The notes beneath the pieces were generated by a model, which saw only the letters and a list, made by a program, of their open reading frames with translations, was not told the DNA's origin and did no database searches. The position numbers and the translations under genes are program-made. Source: Hyphomicrobiaceae bacterium (GTDB taxonomy: Bacteria > Pseudomonadota > Alphaproteobacteria > Rhizobiales > Hyphomicrobiaceae). From it: a stretch of 37,808 nt of DNA. Positions 9,675 to 18,233 of this stretch are shown one piece after another; within the stretch, counting starts at the first letter, position 1; every line of letters begins with the position of its first letter. The DNA lies in contig JAHDXT010000039.1 in assembly GCA_023384095.1 (NCBI GenBank), positions 1 to 37,808 on the forward strand, written 5' to 3'.

Positions 9675-10676
9675 CTATTCCCACTTCGCGCGTTCCGCCT
9701 CGATCTCGCGAATCCCGTCGAAAGCCGAATCGTTGAGGGGCTGGACGGTCGTCGACCGCGTCTGACGCAGGAACTCCTTGCCGTGCTCCGTCTTGTCCAG
9801 GTTCACGAGCGCGTCACGGATCTTGTCTTTCAACCCATCGGACAGAAGGTCCTTCCGCCAGGCGAACGGATCGAGCGGCAAGAGCGATGATTCCCAGATG
9901 ATGCGGAAGGAATCATTGGCGAACTTCTTGCTGTCGACCCCCCAGTCGAGCGTCACGTCGGCAACGGTCGCAGCATCCGCGCGACCCTCGAGAACGGCGA
10001 GCCCGGCAGCCGTATGCCCACCCGCGTAGAATGTCTTGCCGAAGTAGTCGCTCAACTTCTTGCCGAGCTGCTTCCCGAGCTGAACCTTCGGCACCAGCTC
10101 ACCGGAGGTGCTCGCCGGATCGGTCAGCGCCAGCGTCTTTCCGGCAAGTTCCTTAACCGACTGATAAGGGCTATCGGCCTTGACGATCACGTACGAATGA
10201 TAGCCCGGCTGCACCTTCCGGTAATGGCCCCCGCCCCACATGGCCTGGGCAAACGCCTCGATCTTGCCGTCCGATGCGTTCACGGCCTGGACATAGGAGC
10301 TGGGGCCGAAATAGCCAATGTGGACAAAGCCCCGGCGCATCGCCTCGATCAGCGATGCATAAGATGTCGGGAAGTGCCATTCGACCTTCTTGCCGGTGGC
10401 CTTCTCGATGGCCGTCACGACGCCTTTGAACTTATTGGCGGTGAGCTGGATCTCCTCGAACGGGATTACGCCGACCGAAATATACTCCGGATCCTCGACG
10501 GCGCTCGCCGCCTTCGGCATCGAGAAGATGACGACAGCCGCCGAGACCGCAAGCAGAGCGCGTCTCGTCAGCGGCAACAGGCGCTCGCCCCGAATTTTGC
10601 CAGTCCATCGATCGTCGAGCACCTGACATGAATTGTTCTTTGTTTTCCGGAATTTATAGCCTTCTTGGGAAGACAT
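9675..10676 (-). CDS. phnD: Phosphonate-type substrate-binding protein (PhnD-like)
   Basis: A 333-residue periplasmic binding protein. The ATG at 10676 has GGAGG seven bases upstream. A hydrophobic segment (about residues 40-53) ends in KAASA-VE, a plausible signal peptidase site after residue 59, which leaves an unusually long 38-residue N-region. VGVIPFEE near the mature start, HIGYFGPSSYVQA, TDPASTSGELVP and a C-terminal LDKTEHGKEFL are typical of the PhnD/PtxB/SsuA-related phosphonate group. It is the first gene of the transporter operon. A LysR-type palindrome lies about 100 bases upstream. The ligand cannot be read from the sequence. Confidence 0.88.
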   Translation of the reverse strand: MSSQEGYKFRKTKNNSCQVLDDRWTGKIRGERLLPLTRRALLAVSAAVVIFSMPKAASAVEDPEYISVGVIPFEEIQLTANKFKGVVTAIEKATGKKVEWHFPTSYASLIEAMRRGFVHIGYFGPSSYVQAVNASDGKIEAFAQAMWGGGHYRKVQPGYHSYVIVKADSPYQSVKELAGKTLALTDPASTSGELVPKVQLGKQLGKKLSDYFGKTFYAGGHTAAGLAVLEGRADAATVADVTLDWGVDSKKFANDSFRIIWESSLLPLDPFAWRKDLLSDGLKDKIRDALVNLDKTEHGKEFLRQTRSTTVQPLNDSAFDGIREIEAERAKWE

Positions 10677-11123
10677 CCGCGTTCCTCCTCTGAGTTCTGC
10701 CCCAGGCCGCTTACAGCCCGGGTTCGAGCGACTGTACTCAAGGCCTGAACATTTCAAAAATGCAAAATACCGATGGAAAGCATCGATTTTTCCAATCAAC
10801 GCCTGCTTGTCGATCGCCGCCGACCAGCTACAGGCCAAAGGCGGCATGAGCGTTGGCCTGCCGTGAATGGAACCCGCACGCTCGATGCCGCCGCCGGCGC
10901 TGCGGCGGACCTGGCTCCAAGCTCCCGAATTTCGCGCTGCCTCAGCCGTTCAAGGTGCGGCAAGGTGCGTAGCCGATGCGATCGGTCTACAGGACTGAAG
11001 GGAGCTCCGAAGCGATGCCCTTCAAGGGCAGGATCACATGGCGGCTGCCGCCTGTAAAGGCGATCATGACGCCGACGAGAGCTCGCCCAGTCGGGGCTAT
11101 CCGTTACAAGATCGGGTATTCAA
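10677..11123. other. Intergenic region between phnD-like operon and alcohol dehydrogenase gene
   Basis: The left third (10677-10810) is AT-richer and holds the putative LysR box and promoter of the transporter operon. From about 10810 to 11123 the bases are GC-rich, but no frame on either strand has a recognisable protein or a convincing ribosome binding site. It may contain the eroded 3' end of a former gene downstream of the dehydrogenase. Confidence 0.5.
10774..10794 (-). promoter_or_regulatory. Putative LysR box upstream of the phnD-like operon
   Basis: TGGAAA (10774-10779), nine bases and TTTCCA (10789-10794) form a perfect interrupted palindrome of the T-N11-A type. On the minus strand TTTCCA (10779-10774) could act as a poor -35, followed after 17 bases by TGAAAT. 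An overlap of box and -35 is usual for LysR-activated promoters. The ATTGGAAA core recurs in the 12303-12381 promoter region. Confidence 0.5.
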
Positions 11124-12302
11124 TCAGTTCGGAGACATACCGCCTGCAGATCTCCCGACCGCACGCGATGAGTAGGGTGCGCCGCCAGCACCGGCCGAAG
11201 TGGAGCACATGACCGCTATCAGCTCCTCCCGGAGTCCGATGAAGTTGCGGCCGCGTTCGCCGTTGAAAGACGAATCGACCAACGTTCTCCATTCGTCGTC
11301 GGCGATACCGTAGTCCGCAGGCACCGTCGAGACCCCAAGCCCCGCCAGGAAATCGTCCAGCAACCCGGCGCCGCTGAGGACGTCGGTATCGAAGATGCCG
11401 CTCAGACCGTCGCGGCAGATGCCTCCGATCCCCGCCACACTGCGCATGACCATAGGCAGCGTGAACGAGCAGGCGATGCCGTGGGGTACACCGTGTTTCA
11501 TTGTAACGGGATACGACAAGGAGTGGGCGATTGCGGTTTTCGTGTTCGAGAAGGCGAAACCTGCGAAGAGCGCGGCACGGGCCATGCGCGCGCGCAGCTG
11601 CAGATTTGCCAGATTTTCGGCAAGCTTCGGGAGGGCCTCGAGGACCTCGCGCGCCGCATTGACCGCGAAGGCCATGGAAACCGGGTTGGCGTTCATGTTC
11701 CACAAGCTTTCCATCGCGTGTGAAAGCGCGTCCAGCCCCGTGCTTATCGTCAACGGCCTCGGCTTCGCGATCATGAGCTCCGGATCGACGATGGCGCATT
11801 CAGGATAGAGGCTCGGAAGCGACAGCGAATGCTTCCGACCCGATGAGCTGTCCCATACGGTTGCCCAGCAAGTCACTTCGCTGCCCGTCCCGGCCGTAGT
11901 CGGAACAGCGATCGTCGGCAGCGGCTGCAGCGCCTCACCACGCACCTTCCCCGTCTCGAGGAGGTCGCGTACGGTGGAAAAATCAGAGCCGGCGGCGGCG
12001 AAGACCTTGGCGGAATCGATAACCGATCCGCCGCCGATCGCCACGATCACCTCTGGCGGCTCGGCCAGCCCCGCATAGCGGCCCGCCTGCCGCTGGAGCA
12101 ACTCCATGTCGGGATTTGGAGCGACGTCGTCGATCACCAGAACCGGTGGTCCCGCGGAGCACTCGAGCCGCTCCGCGAGCACTCGGAAAATCGGCTCGCC
12201 ATACGTCACCAGCGAGTAGCGCCGGCCCCCCAATCGTTCAGCGACTTCGATGAAGCTCCCAGCACCGAAGACGACGTCGACCGGATTTCGGTATTGCCAC
12301 AC
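11124..12302 (-). CDS. Iron-dependent alcohol dehydrogenase (phosphonoacetaldehyde reductase PhpC-like)
   Basis: A group III iron-containing alcohol dehydrogenase of 392 residues. The N-terminal Rossmann part has the GGGSVID dinucleotide motif and VPTTAGTGSEVT. The C-terminal helical part carries the metal ligands in STGLDALSHAMES and in AHSLSYP...KHGVPHG (Asp, His, His, His). GTG 12302 has GGGAGG five bases upstream and opens with WQYRNPVDVVFGAG, as in phosphonate-associated members; the ATG at 12497 is inside the divergent LysR gene. The last 20 residues (after VMCSTSAG) do not look like the family's end and may be a frameshifted or stop-lost tail. It would interconvert an alcohol and an aldehyde, perhaps hydroxyethylphosphonate and phosphonoacetaldehyde. 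The substrate is inferred only from the neighbours. Confidence 0.75.
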   Translation of the reverse strand: MWQYRNPVDVVFGAGSFIEVAERLGGRRYSLVTYGEPIFRVLAERLECSAGPPVLVIDDVAPNPDMELLQRQAGRYAGLAEPPEVIVAIGGGSVIDSAKVFAAAGSDFSTVRDLLETGKVRGEALQPLPTIAVPTTAGTGSEVTCWATVWDSSSGRKHSLSLPSLYPECAIVDPELMIAKPRPLTISTGLDALSHAMESLWNMNANPVSMAFAVNAAREVLEALPKLAENLANLQLRARMARAALFAGFAFSNTKTAIAHSLSYPVTMKHGVPHGIACSFTLPMVMRSVAGIGGICRDGLSGIFDTDVLSGAGLLDDFLAGLGVSTVPADYGIADDEWRTLVDSSFNGERGRNFIGLREELIAVMCSTSAGAGGAPYSSRAVGRSAGGMSPN

Positions 12303-12345
12303 TGCGGCCTCCCTTTCCGGTCTAACCGTACTTGCAGTCAACGCA

Positions 12346-12376
12346 TTGACAAATTCAAATTTCCAATTGCTACTAT
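12346..12376 (+). promoter_or_regulatory. Putative promoter of the second LysR gene
   Basis: TTGACA (12346-12351) and TACTAT (12371-12376) are 19 bases apart, a little long. The start codon follows only five bases after the -10, so the transcript would be nearly leaderless. The spacer contains AAATTCAAATTT and TTTCCAAT, the latter also found at the phnD-like promoter, so it may hold an autoregulatory LysR site shared with the divergent dehydrogenase. Confidence 0.4.
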
Positions 12377-12381
12377 TGATT

Positions 12382-13263
12382 ATGGCAATAGGATTCACGC
12401 ACCTCCGGACGTTCCATGCAGTTGCCGAGCACCGAGGCTTCACGGCGGCAGCGAACGCCCTGGGCATCGGACAACCCACCGTCACGACGCAGATCAAGGA
12501 GCTGGAGCAGCGCTATTCCGTCGAGCTTCTTCTCCGCAGGGGGCGTCAGGTCGAATTGACGGACGCCGGTCTGGCGCTCCTGGAGATCACCCGTCGCATG
12601 ATCAAGCTGCACGAGGAGGCAGACGAGCTGCTCAATAGCCACGGCAGGCTTCTGCGTGGCCAACTAAGACTAGCTGCCGTCGGACCGTTCCACGCGACAG
12701 AGATGATCGCCGCTTTTCGACAGCGCTATCCATCCGTCCGGGTCAACGTAATGCTCGGCAACTCCGAGCAGATCCTGGCGAGCCTGGTCGAGCTCCGGGC
12801 GGATGTCGCCATTCTGGCGCATGGCATGGATGACCCACGGATGCACAGCGTCTTCTATCGCAAGCATCAGGTCGTCGTATTCGTGAACCACCAACACCCA
12901 TGGTTCCATCGCGACAGCGTCGGCTATGAGGAGCTTGCGGGGCAGCCGTTCGTCCTGCGCGAGCGCGGCTCGACAACGCGGCATGCCTTCGAGAGCGCTA
13001 TGCAGGCCTCAGGGTTGACGATCGAGCCGGTGCTCGAGATCGGCAGTCGCGAGGGCGTCTGGAAGGCGGTGGAACAGGGGCTTGGAATAGGAGTCGTTGC
13101 CGATTTCGAGTTCGTCCCACATCCGAATCTTCGAACTCTGCGGATTTCCGGCGAGACGATCTTAACCGAGTACCGCGTCGCCTGCCTGCAGGACCGGTGC
13201 AACTCCGCGAAGATCCGCGCCTTTCTGTCGGTTGTGGAGGACATGAAGGCGCACATTTCGTGA
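12382..13263 (+). CDS. LysR-family regulator, aminoethylphosphonate-catabolism type (second copy)
   Basis: A LysR-type regulator of 293 residues. The HTH (LRTFHAVAEHRGFTAAANAL ... VTTQIKELEQRY) occupies the first 60 residues. The effector domain shares GNSEQ, EIGSREG and GLGIGVV with the LysR protein at 680, and both fit the TIGR03339 phosphonate-associated group. The ATG at 12382 was chosen because the longer frame from 12250 runs through the dehydrogenase start. It is divergent from the dehydrogenase gene, with 79 bases between them. A dedicated pair of related LysR proteins flanking the transporter and C1 operons suggests that they control both. Confidence 0.88.
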   Translation: MAIGFTHLRTFHAVAEHRGFTAAANALGIGQPTVTTQIKELEQRYSVELLLRRGRQVELTDAGLALLEITRRMIKLHEEADELLNSHGRLLRGQLRLAAVGPFHATEMIAAFRQRYPSVRVNVMLGNSEQILASLVELRADVAILAHGMDDPRMHSVFYRKHQVVVFVNHQHPWFHRDSVGYEELAGQPFVLRERGSTTRHAFESAMQASGLTIEPVLEIGSREGVWKAVEQGLGIGVVADFEFVPHPNLRTLRISGETILTEYRVACLQDRCNSAKIRAFLSVVEDMKAHIS

Positions 13264-13410
13264 TCGCCGGATTTCAGCACTCGGAAATTACACCTCACAG
13301 AGCCAAAACGCCGAGAAAACGCAAGGCGACCTGACCCACAGCTATGAGCCAACGCTTACCCCGAAGGAGAACAATGCGGCGCGTTCGGTCGAGCCCGCAC
13401 CGGCCCAGGC

Positions 13411-15294
13411 TCAGGTCTCGATCAGGCGCCCGTGGCGTGCGAGCCGGTCGGCGACGTCGGCCATGCCGATGGCCGTGAGCCCTGAGCGAGTCTGCAGCCC
13501 CGTCGCCACGTCCCATCCGTGCAGGCGGTAGTGCTCGTCGAGCATGGCGTCCCAGGTCGGATGGTCGAGCCGCTCGCCCTTGAAGGGCCCCGACGCAACT
13601 GGCTCATTGTAATAGCGGTCGCAAGGGTAGTCGTCCTTGCGGGAGAAGTTCGTGTGCAGCGCGTTGAAGGCCTTTTCCAGGTTGTGTGCCTTGAGTCCCA
13701 CGTCGAGGAAGGCATCCGCGTCCATGTCGCAGCCCAGCGCTGCGGCGGCGATCGGCGTCCAGTCCTCGAGCTTCAAGCCATAAACGTATGAGCAATATCC
13801 AAGCATGTCCTGCACCGCCTTTTCCTTCTGGCCGAACAAGAGGAGCGCCGGAACGTCCTTGTACGAGTTGACGGGGTTCTCGTTGCCTTGCCAGAAGGGG
13901 CCGAGACTGCCGCGCAGGTGACGCCCGGCGACCGGCGACAGAACGACGCCAAATCCCCAGCCTTTGTTGATGCGCACGCCGTCGAGCGAGTCCTGCCCCT
14001 TGACTGCGATCACGAACTGCTCGGAGCCCTTGCCGAGGCGCTCGGCGGCGCGCACCGCGCCGTCGGCCAGAAAATCTCCAAAGCCTTCGCGTCGAGCGAG
14101 CTTGTTGAGCATGGCAACGAGCGCGTCGTGATTTCCCCACGTCAGCTCCAGGCCGTCCGTGTCGGCGCTCGTGATCAGGCCGTGCTCGTAGCATTCGAAC
14201 GCCCACGAGATCGCCTGCGCGGCGTCGTCGCCGTCGAGACCCAATTGGTTGGTGAGATAGTGGGCGTAGATCGCCGATTCCAAATTAGTATTGTCGAATT
14301 TGGTGCAGAAGGAGTTTGCGGAATTGTTCCACCAGCCTTCGCCCTGGATCGCGAACTCGCCTGCCGGGATTTCAAGCCAGGGCTTGCACGAGATCGGGCA
14401 GCTGAAGCACGACACCGTGCCTTTGCGGTAGGCCTGCATCTTCTCTGCACTGATCGCCGCGATCCTGTCCTTGCCCCAATACTCGTCCTGACCATTGCGC
14501 ACGGGACGGTAACCCCATTCCCACGCCGGAGACTCGAGCCGCCCGCCGAGCGCGCCGTAGAACCCCGCTCCGCGAATGTTGCGGATCTCCTTCCAGCGGT
14601 TGACCTTGCCGATGGCCGCGTAAACCGCGTCCATGAACTCCTCCGCGCGAGCGACCCCGATCGCGCCCTTTCCTCGCACTGCCACGGCCTTGAGATTCTT
14701 CGACCCCATCACCGCCCCGCACCCGCTTCCGCCGGCGGAGCATCCGCGGTCGCAAATGATACAGGCCGATCGGACGCGGTTTTCGCCCGCGGGCCCGATC
14801 GCGGCCACGCGAATGCGCTCGTCGGAAAGACGCGTGCGTATACGGTGCTCGGTTTCCCAGGTGGTCTCGCCCCAGAGGAAATCCGCATCGCGGATCTCGA
14901 CCTCGCCATCGCGGACCCACAGATAGACGGGCCGAGGCGCCCTGCCGGTGATCACGAGATGGTCGAAGCCAGCGAACTTGAGCTCGGCGCCGAAGAATCC
15001 GCCGACATTGGCCGAGCCCATGCCGTCGTTGAAGGCGTTTTTGCTGTCGACGGACACCCGTGCTGATCCGGGAGCCAGCGTGCCGCAGAGCACACCGGCG
15101 CCGAAGACAAGCGCATTGCACGGGTCGTCCCAGGAAATTCCGGGCGGCGCGGCATCCCACACCAGCGCGGTATTCAGGGGTCGTCCCCCGATCCACCGGC
15201 GAGCGTAGTCGGACGTAGGCTCATGGCGCACCGTCCCCGAGGTCAGATCGACATGGGCGATGCGGCCGGCGTAAACGCTTGGACGATTGCTCAT
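13411..15294 (-). CDS. Tungsten-type aldehyde:ferredoxin oxidoreductase (AOR family)
   Basis: A 627-residue AOR-family enzyme that oxidises aldehydes to acids (or reduces acids) with low-potential ferredoxin, using a bis-molybdopterin tungsten cofactor. The 4Fe-4S ligands are visible as Cys296, Cys299, Cys303 (CFSCPISC) and Cys501, almost the spacing of the Pyrococcus enzyme. GSGCGAVMGSKNLKAVAVRG is the pterin-binding region, with an unusual extra cysteine cluster just before it (IICDRGCSAGG). The gene overlaps the ferredoxin gene by four bases (ATGA), indicating coupled translation. Clustering with a Liv-type importer suggests that its substrate is an imported small or aromatic acid or aldehyde, which is inference. 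Confidence 0.9.
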   Translation of the reverse strand: MSNRPSVYAGRIAHVDLTSGTVRHEPTSDYARRWIGGRPLNTALVWDAAPPGISWDDPCNALVFGAGVLCGTLAPGSARVSVDSKNAFNDGMGSANVGGFFGAELKFAGFDHLVITGRAPRPVYLWVRDGEVEIRDADFLWGETTWETEHRIRTRLSDERIRVAAIGPAGENRVRSACIICDRGCSAGGSGCGAVMGSKNLKAVAVRGKGAIGVARAEEFMDAVYAAIGKVNRWKEIRNIRGAGFYGALGGRLESPAWEWGYRPVRNGQDEYWGKDRIAAISAEKMQAYRKGTVSCFSCPISCKPWLEIPAGEFAIQGEGWWNNSANSFCTKFDNTNLESAIYAHYLTNQLGLDGDDAAQAISWAFECYEHGLITSADTDGLELTWGNHDALVAMLNKLARREGFGDFLADGAVRAAERLGKGSEQFVIAVKGQDSLDGVRINKGWGFGVVLSPVAGRHLRGSLGPFWQGNENPVNSYKDVPALLLFGQKEKAVQDMLGYCSYVYGLKLEDWTPIAAAALGCDMDADAFLDVGLKAHNLEKAFNALHTNFSRKDDYPCDRYYNEPVASGPFKGERLDHPTWDAMLDEHYRLHGWDVATGLQTRSGLTAIGMADVADRLARHGRLIET

Positions 15295-15545
15295 GCGGCG
15301 ACCCCCTTATGCACCCCGAGCGCATTGAACACGCAGGCGCGGACACAGAGTGGAGAGCGTTCGCCCGCGCAGCCATCGCAGCTGTCGTCGAAGGCTATGC
15401 GCATCGACTTGTCGACATTGCTGCGGCTGACGCGCAGGCTCGATCGCTCCGGCTGGAACGAGACATGCCCGCTATGGTGAAACGAACAGGCGAGCTCGCA
15501 GCGCAGGCAGCCGGTGCACTTCCTCGGATCGATCCACAGCCTCAT
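15291..15545 (-). CDS. Small 4Fe-4S ferredoxin subunit paired with AOR
   Basis: An 84-residue iron-sulfur protein. The first motif is Cys10, Cys13, Cys16, Cys20 (CTGCLRCELAC); the second is Cys56, Cys59, Cys67, Cys71, so two 4Fe-4S clusters are likely. The ATG at 15545 has GGAGG five bases upstream, while the longer frame would need a TTG. It overlaps the AOR start by ATGA. It resembles the electron-transfer (HycB-like) subunit found with bacterial AORs and probably passes electrons to or from the tungsten enzyme. Confidence 0.85.
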   Translation of the reverse strand: MRLWIDPRKCTGCLRCELACSFHHSGHVSFQPERSSLRVSRSNVDKSMRIAFDDSCDGCAGERSPLCVRACVFNALGVHKGVAA

Positions 15546-15575
15546 GGCGCCCTCCGATTTCGACAAGTTGCGCGA

Positions 15576-16283
15576 TCAGCCGCGTAGGTAGGCGCGGCGC
15601 ACGATTTCGCTCTCCCGCAGGGCTGTAACATCGCCCTCGGCGGCGATTGCGCCCTTCTGCATGACGTAGCCATAGCTGGCGATGGCGAGTGATTTCTTCG
15701 CGTTCTGCTCGATCAGCAGGATAGATATGCCCTGCCGGTTGATGTCTTGAATGGTGCGGAAAACGCGGCTGACCGCCTTGGGCGCAAGCCCGAGCGATGG
15801 TTCATCGAGGAGAATCATGCGCGGCCCGGCCATGAGCGCACGCGCGATCGACAGCATGCCGAGCTCCCCGCCGCTCAGCGTTCCCGAAAGCTGGCGGCGG
15901 CGCTCTGCGAGTACCGGAAACAAGCCGAAGACGAGGTCGTACCGTTTACGGACGATGACGGCGCCCGCGTCTTTATAGGCTCCCAGCTCCAGGGTCTCGG
16001 CGACCGTCAGCTTGGGAAAAAGCTGGCGTTGCTCGGGCACCACGGCAAGCCCGCGCCGCACGATCTGATGCGCCTTGAGGTGATGGATCGGCTCGCCGGC
16101 CAATCGTATCGCCCCGACTCTGCTCGGGATGAGCCCCATGATTGTCTTGAGCAGGGTGGTCTTGCCGGCGCCGTTGGAGCCGAGCACGCAGGTGGTCTGG
16201 CCTTCGGCCGCCTTCAGCGAAACGTGCCGCAACACCGTGACCTTCGGATCGTAGCGGGCGGAGACGTCCTGCAGCTCAAGCAC
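15576..16283 (-). CDS. livF: Branched-chain/small-acid ABC transporter ATPase LivF
   Basis: A 235-residue ATPase of the LivF group. Walker A GSNGAGKT is at residues 35-42, the signature is LSGGELGMLSIARAL and Walker B is MILLDEPSLGLAP. The signature has Leu-Gly where most LivF proteins have Gln-Gln. GTG 16283 with GGAGG six bases upstream is chosen, giving an eight-base overlap with livG; the ATG at 16394 would lie deep in livG. It closes the transporter unit 30 bases before the ferredoxin gene, so both systems are probably on one transcript. Confidence 0.9.
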   Translation of the reverse strand: MLELQDVSARYDPKVTVLRHVSLKAAEGQTTCVLGSNGAGKTTLLKTIMGLIPSRVGAIRLAGEPIHHLKAHQIVRRGLAVVPEQRQLFPKLTVAETLELGAYKDAGAVIVRKRYDLVFGLFPVLAERRRQLSGTLSGGELGMLSIARALMAGPRMILLDEPSLGLAPKAVSRVFRTIQDINRQGISILLIEQNAKKSLAIASYGYVMQKGAIAAEGDVTALRESEIVRRAYLRG

Positions 16284-17064
16284 CGTCGTCCTCCCCGAGA
16301 TAGGCTTCGACGACGGCCGGGTCACGCGCGATCTCGGCGAAGGTCCCTTCGGTGAGCTTGCGCCCGAAGTTGAATACCACCACCCGGTCGGCAATCTTAT
16401 CGATCACGCCCATATCGTGCTCGATCACCACGATGGTGATGCCGCTGAATTTCCGCCGAACGATGGCGATGTCCTCCATGAGCTTGTCGGTCTCGTCCGG
16501 CGACATCCCCGCGGACGGCTCGTCCAGGAGCAGGAGGGTCGGTCGAGAAGCCAACGCACGGCAGATCTCGACGCGCCGCCGATCGCCCTGCGGCAGGTCC
16601 AGAACCGAACGGGAATGCTGCGCGGCGAGATCGGGGCTGAAGTGATTGAGAATCTCGATGGCCTCCCGCGCGCAGGCGTTCAGCTCCCGGCGCGTGCGGC
16701 CATAGCGCACGATGACGTCTGCAAGAGTTGCCTTCTGCCTGAGGTGCATTCCGATCAGCACGTTGTCGAGGATGCTCAACTGCCAGAACAGGCGGTTGTT
16801 CTGGAAGGTGCGCGCGATCCCGCGCCGCACGACCTGGTGCGACTTCAGTCGTCCGAGATCATCGCCGCGGAACAGCACCTGGCCGCCGCTGGGCGCGTAG
16901 ATCCCAGTGACGACGTTGAAGAACGTCGATTTTCCGGCGCCGTTCGGGCCGATCAGGCCAACCGTCTCGCCCGCATGGACGCGCAAGTCGACTTGGTCCA
17001 GGGCGGTCAATCCGCCGAAGGACATCGTAAGCTTCCGGGTTTCCAAAAGAGCGGCGGCGGACAA
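16276..17064 (-). CDS. livG: Branched-chain/small-acid ABC transporter ATPase LivG
   Basis: A 262-residue ATPase. Walker A GPNGAGKS is at residues 39-46, Walker B is LLLLDEPSAGMSP, and the degenerate signature LPQGDRRRVEICRAL is normal for LivG. TTG 17064 is preferred as start: AGGAG lies six bases upstream and it clears the livM stop at 17082, whereas the ATG at 17166 would overlap livM. The C-terminal part ends PAVVEAYLGE, as in LivG proteins. It forms the ATPase pair with LivF. Confidence 0.9.
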   Translation of the reverse strand: MSAAALLETRKLTMSFGGLTALDQVDLRVHAGETVGLIGPNGAGKSTFFNVVTGIYAPSGGQVLFRGDDLGRLKSHQVVRRGIARTFQNNRLFWQLSILDNVLIGMHLRQKATLADVIVRYGRTRRELNACAREAIEILNHFSPDLAAQHSRSVLDLPQGDRRRVEICRALASRPTLLLLDEPSAGMSPDETDKLMEDIAIVRRKFSGITIVVIEHDMGVIDKIADRVVVFNFGRKLTEGTFAEIARDPAVVEAYLGEDDGA

Positions 17065-17081
17065 GAAGCGCTCCTTTCGCT

Positions 17082-18221
17082 CTAACGATATTGCCGCACC
17101 AGTTGCGGAAACAGCCCCCTGGGCCGCGCCAGCAGCATGACCAACATGATGATCGCGAACAGCCACAAGCGATAAGCTTCGACGACCTGTAGCTTCTCCG
17201 GAATCAACGTCAAAAGCACCGCGCCGACGACGACGCCGGCGGTGTTGCCCATGCCGCCGACGAGCACCATCGCGATGACGATCACGGAAAGCATGAACGC
17301 GAAGTTTTCCGGCGAAATGAATCCAACGCTGAAGGCATAGATGGCGCCGACCAGGCCATCGAAGAACGCGTTCGTATAAAAGGCCATGATCTTGTATCCG
17401 GTCACGTCGATGCCCTGGCAGGAGGCTGCGATCTCGTCGTCACGGATAGCGTTCCAGGCGAGTCCGACCTTTGACATGTGCAGACGCCTCGCGACGATGT
17501 ACTCCACCAGCACCACGGCCAGGATCAGGTAGTAGAAATTGGCCTGAAACGGCAATTCGATGCCGAACACGGTGAGGCCGTCAGCGAAATCAGACCCGCC
17601 GATCGTCGGGGTCGGAATTCCGGCGATGCCGTTCGGGCCGCCAGTCCAGCTCAAGTTGTTGAGCAGGAGATAGATGATCAGCCCGACCGCCATCGTCACG
17701 AGCGACAGATAGTACGTCTTGGTCTTCATCGTCGGCAGCCCGAGCACGAAACCGAAGAGCATCCCCGCAAGGCCGCTCAGTGGCAGCACGATCCAGAACG
17801 ACCAGCCGAAGCTCACCGAAAGCAGCGCGGCGGTGTAGGCGCCGATGCCGTAGGTCGAGGCGGTGGCGAAGTTGACGAGATTCGTGGAGCCGACCTGGAA
17901 ATCGAGCCCGATCGCCAGCGCGACGAACAGCCCGGCCAGGAACAGCATATGCACCGCATAGGGGTTGTCGTGCAGAATGAACGGGAGCGCCAGGACAAAC
18001 AGCCCGCCCCAGGCGATCGCGAGCTTCCGGTGCTCCTCGAACAGATTGCGAAGTGCCTCGCTCAGGCGCTTCGTGCGGCCAAGCGCCAGACTTGCGATGA
18101 GCACCCCGAACAGAACCGCCATGATCGCACCGAGCCCCTCGGCGACCATGAACGCGACAAAGACGGCAAAGCCGACGCTCTCCAATCCCAAGAGCAGCAA
18201 GATGGAGCCGACCTTCCGCAC
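17082..18221 (-). CDS. livM: Branched-chain/small-acid ABC transporter permease LivM
   Basis: A 379-residue polytopic membrane protein with about nine to ten hydrophobic segments. LNLVNFATASTYGIGAY-like sequence (STNLVNFATASTYGIGAY), RDDEIAASCQGIDV and VLVGGMGNTAGVVVGA are diagnostic of LivM. The start is GTG 18221, twelve bases after the livH stop. It has two extra N-terminal membrane segments before the conserved core, which is common in alphaproteobacterial LivM. It forms the channel with LivH. Confidence 0.9.
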   Translation of the reverse strand: MRKVGSILLLLGLESVGFAVFVAFMVAEGLGAIMAVLFGVLIASLALGRTKRLSEALRNLFEEHRKLAIAWGGLFVLALPFILHDNPYAVHMLFLAGLFVALAIGLDFQVGSTNLVNFATASTYGIGAYTAALLSVSFGWSFWIVLPLSGLAGMLFGFVLGLPTMKTKTYYLSLVTMAVGLIIYLLLNNLSWTGGPNGIAGIPTPTIGGSDFADGLTVFGIELPFQANFYYLILAVVLVEYIVARRLHMSKVGLAWNAIRDDEIAASCQGIDVTGYKIMAFYTNAFFDGLVGAIYAFSVGFISPENFAFMLSVIVIAMVLVGGMGNTAGVVVGAVLLTLIPEKLQVVEAYRLWLFAIIMLVMLLARPRGLFPQLVRQYR

Positions 18222-18233
18222 GACGCGCCCGCC

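Noticed and set aside
10973-11212. Small plus-strand gene with MPFKGRITWRLPP
   Set aside because: No ribosome binding site or family resemblance, and it runs into the 3' end of the dehydrogenase on the other strand.
13888-15066. Plus-strand frame of 392 codons
   Set aside because: It is antisense to the AOR gene, which has all four cluster cysteines. It is an effect of high GC at codon position three.
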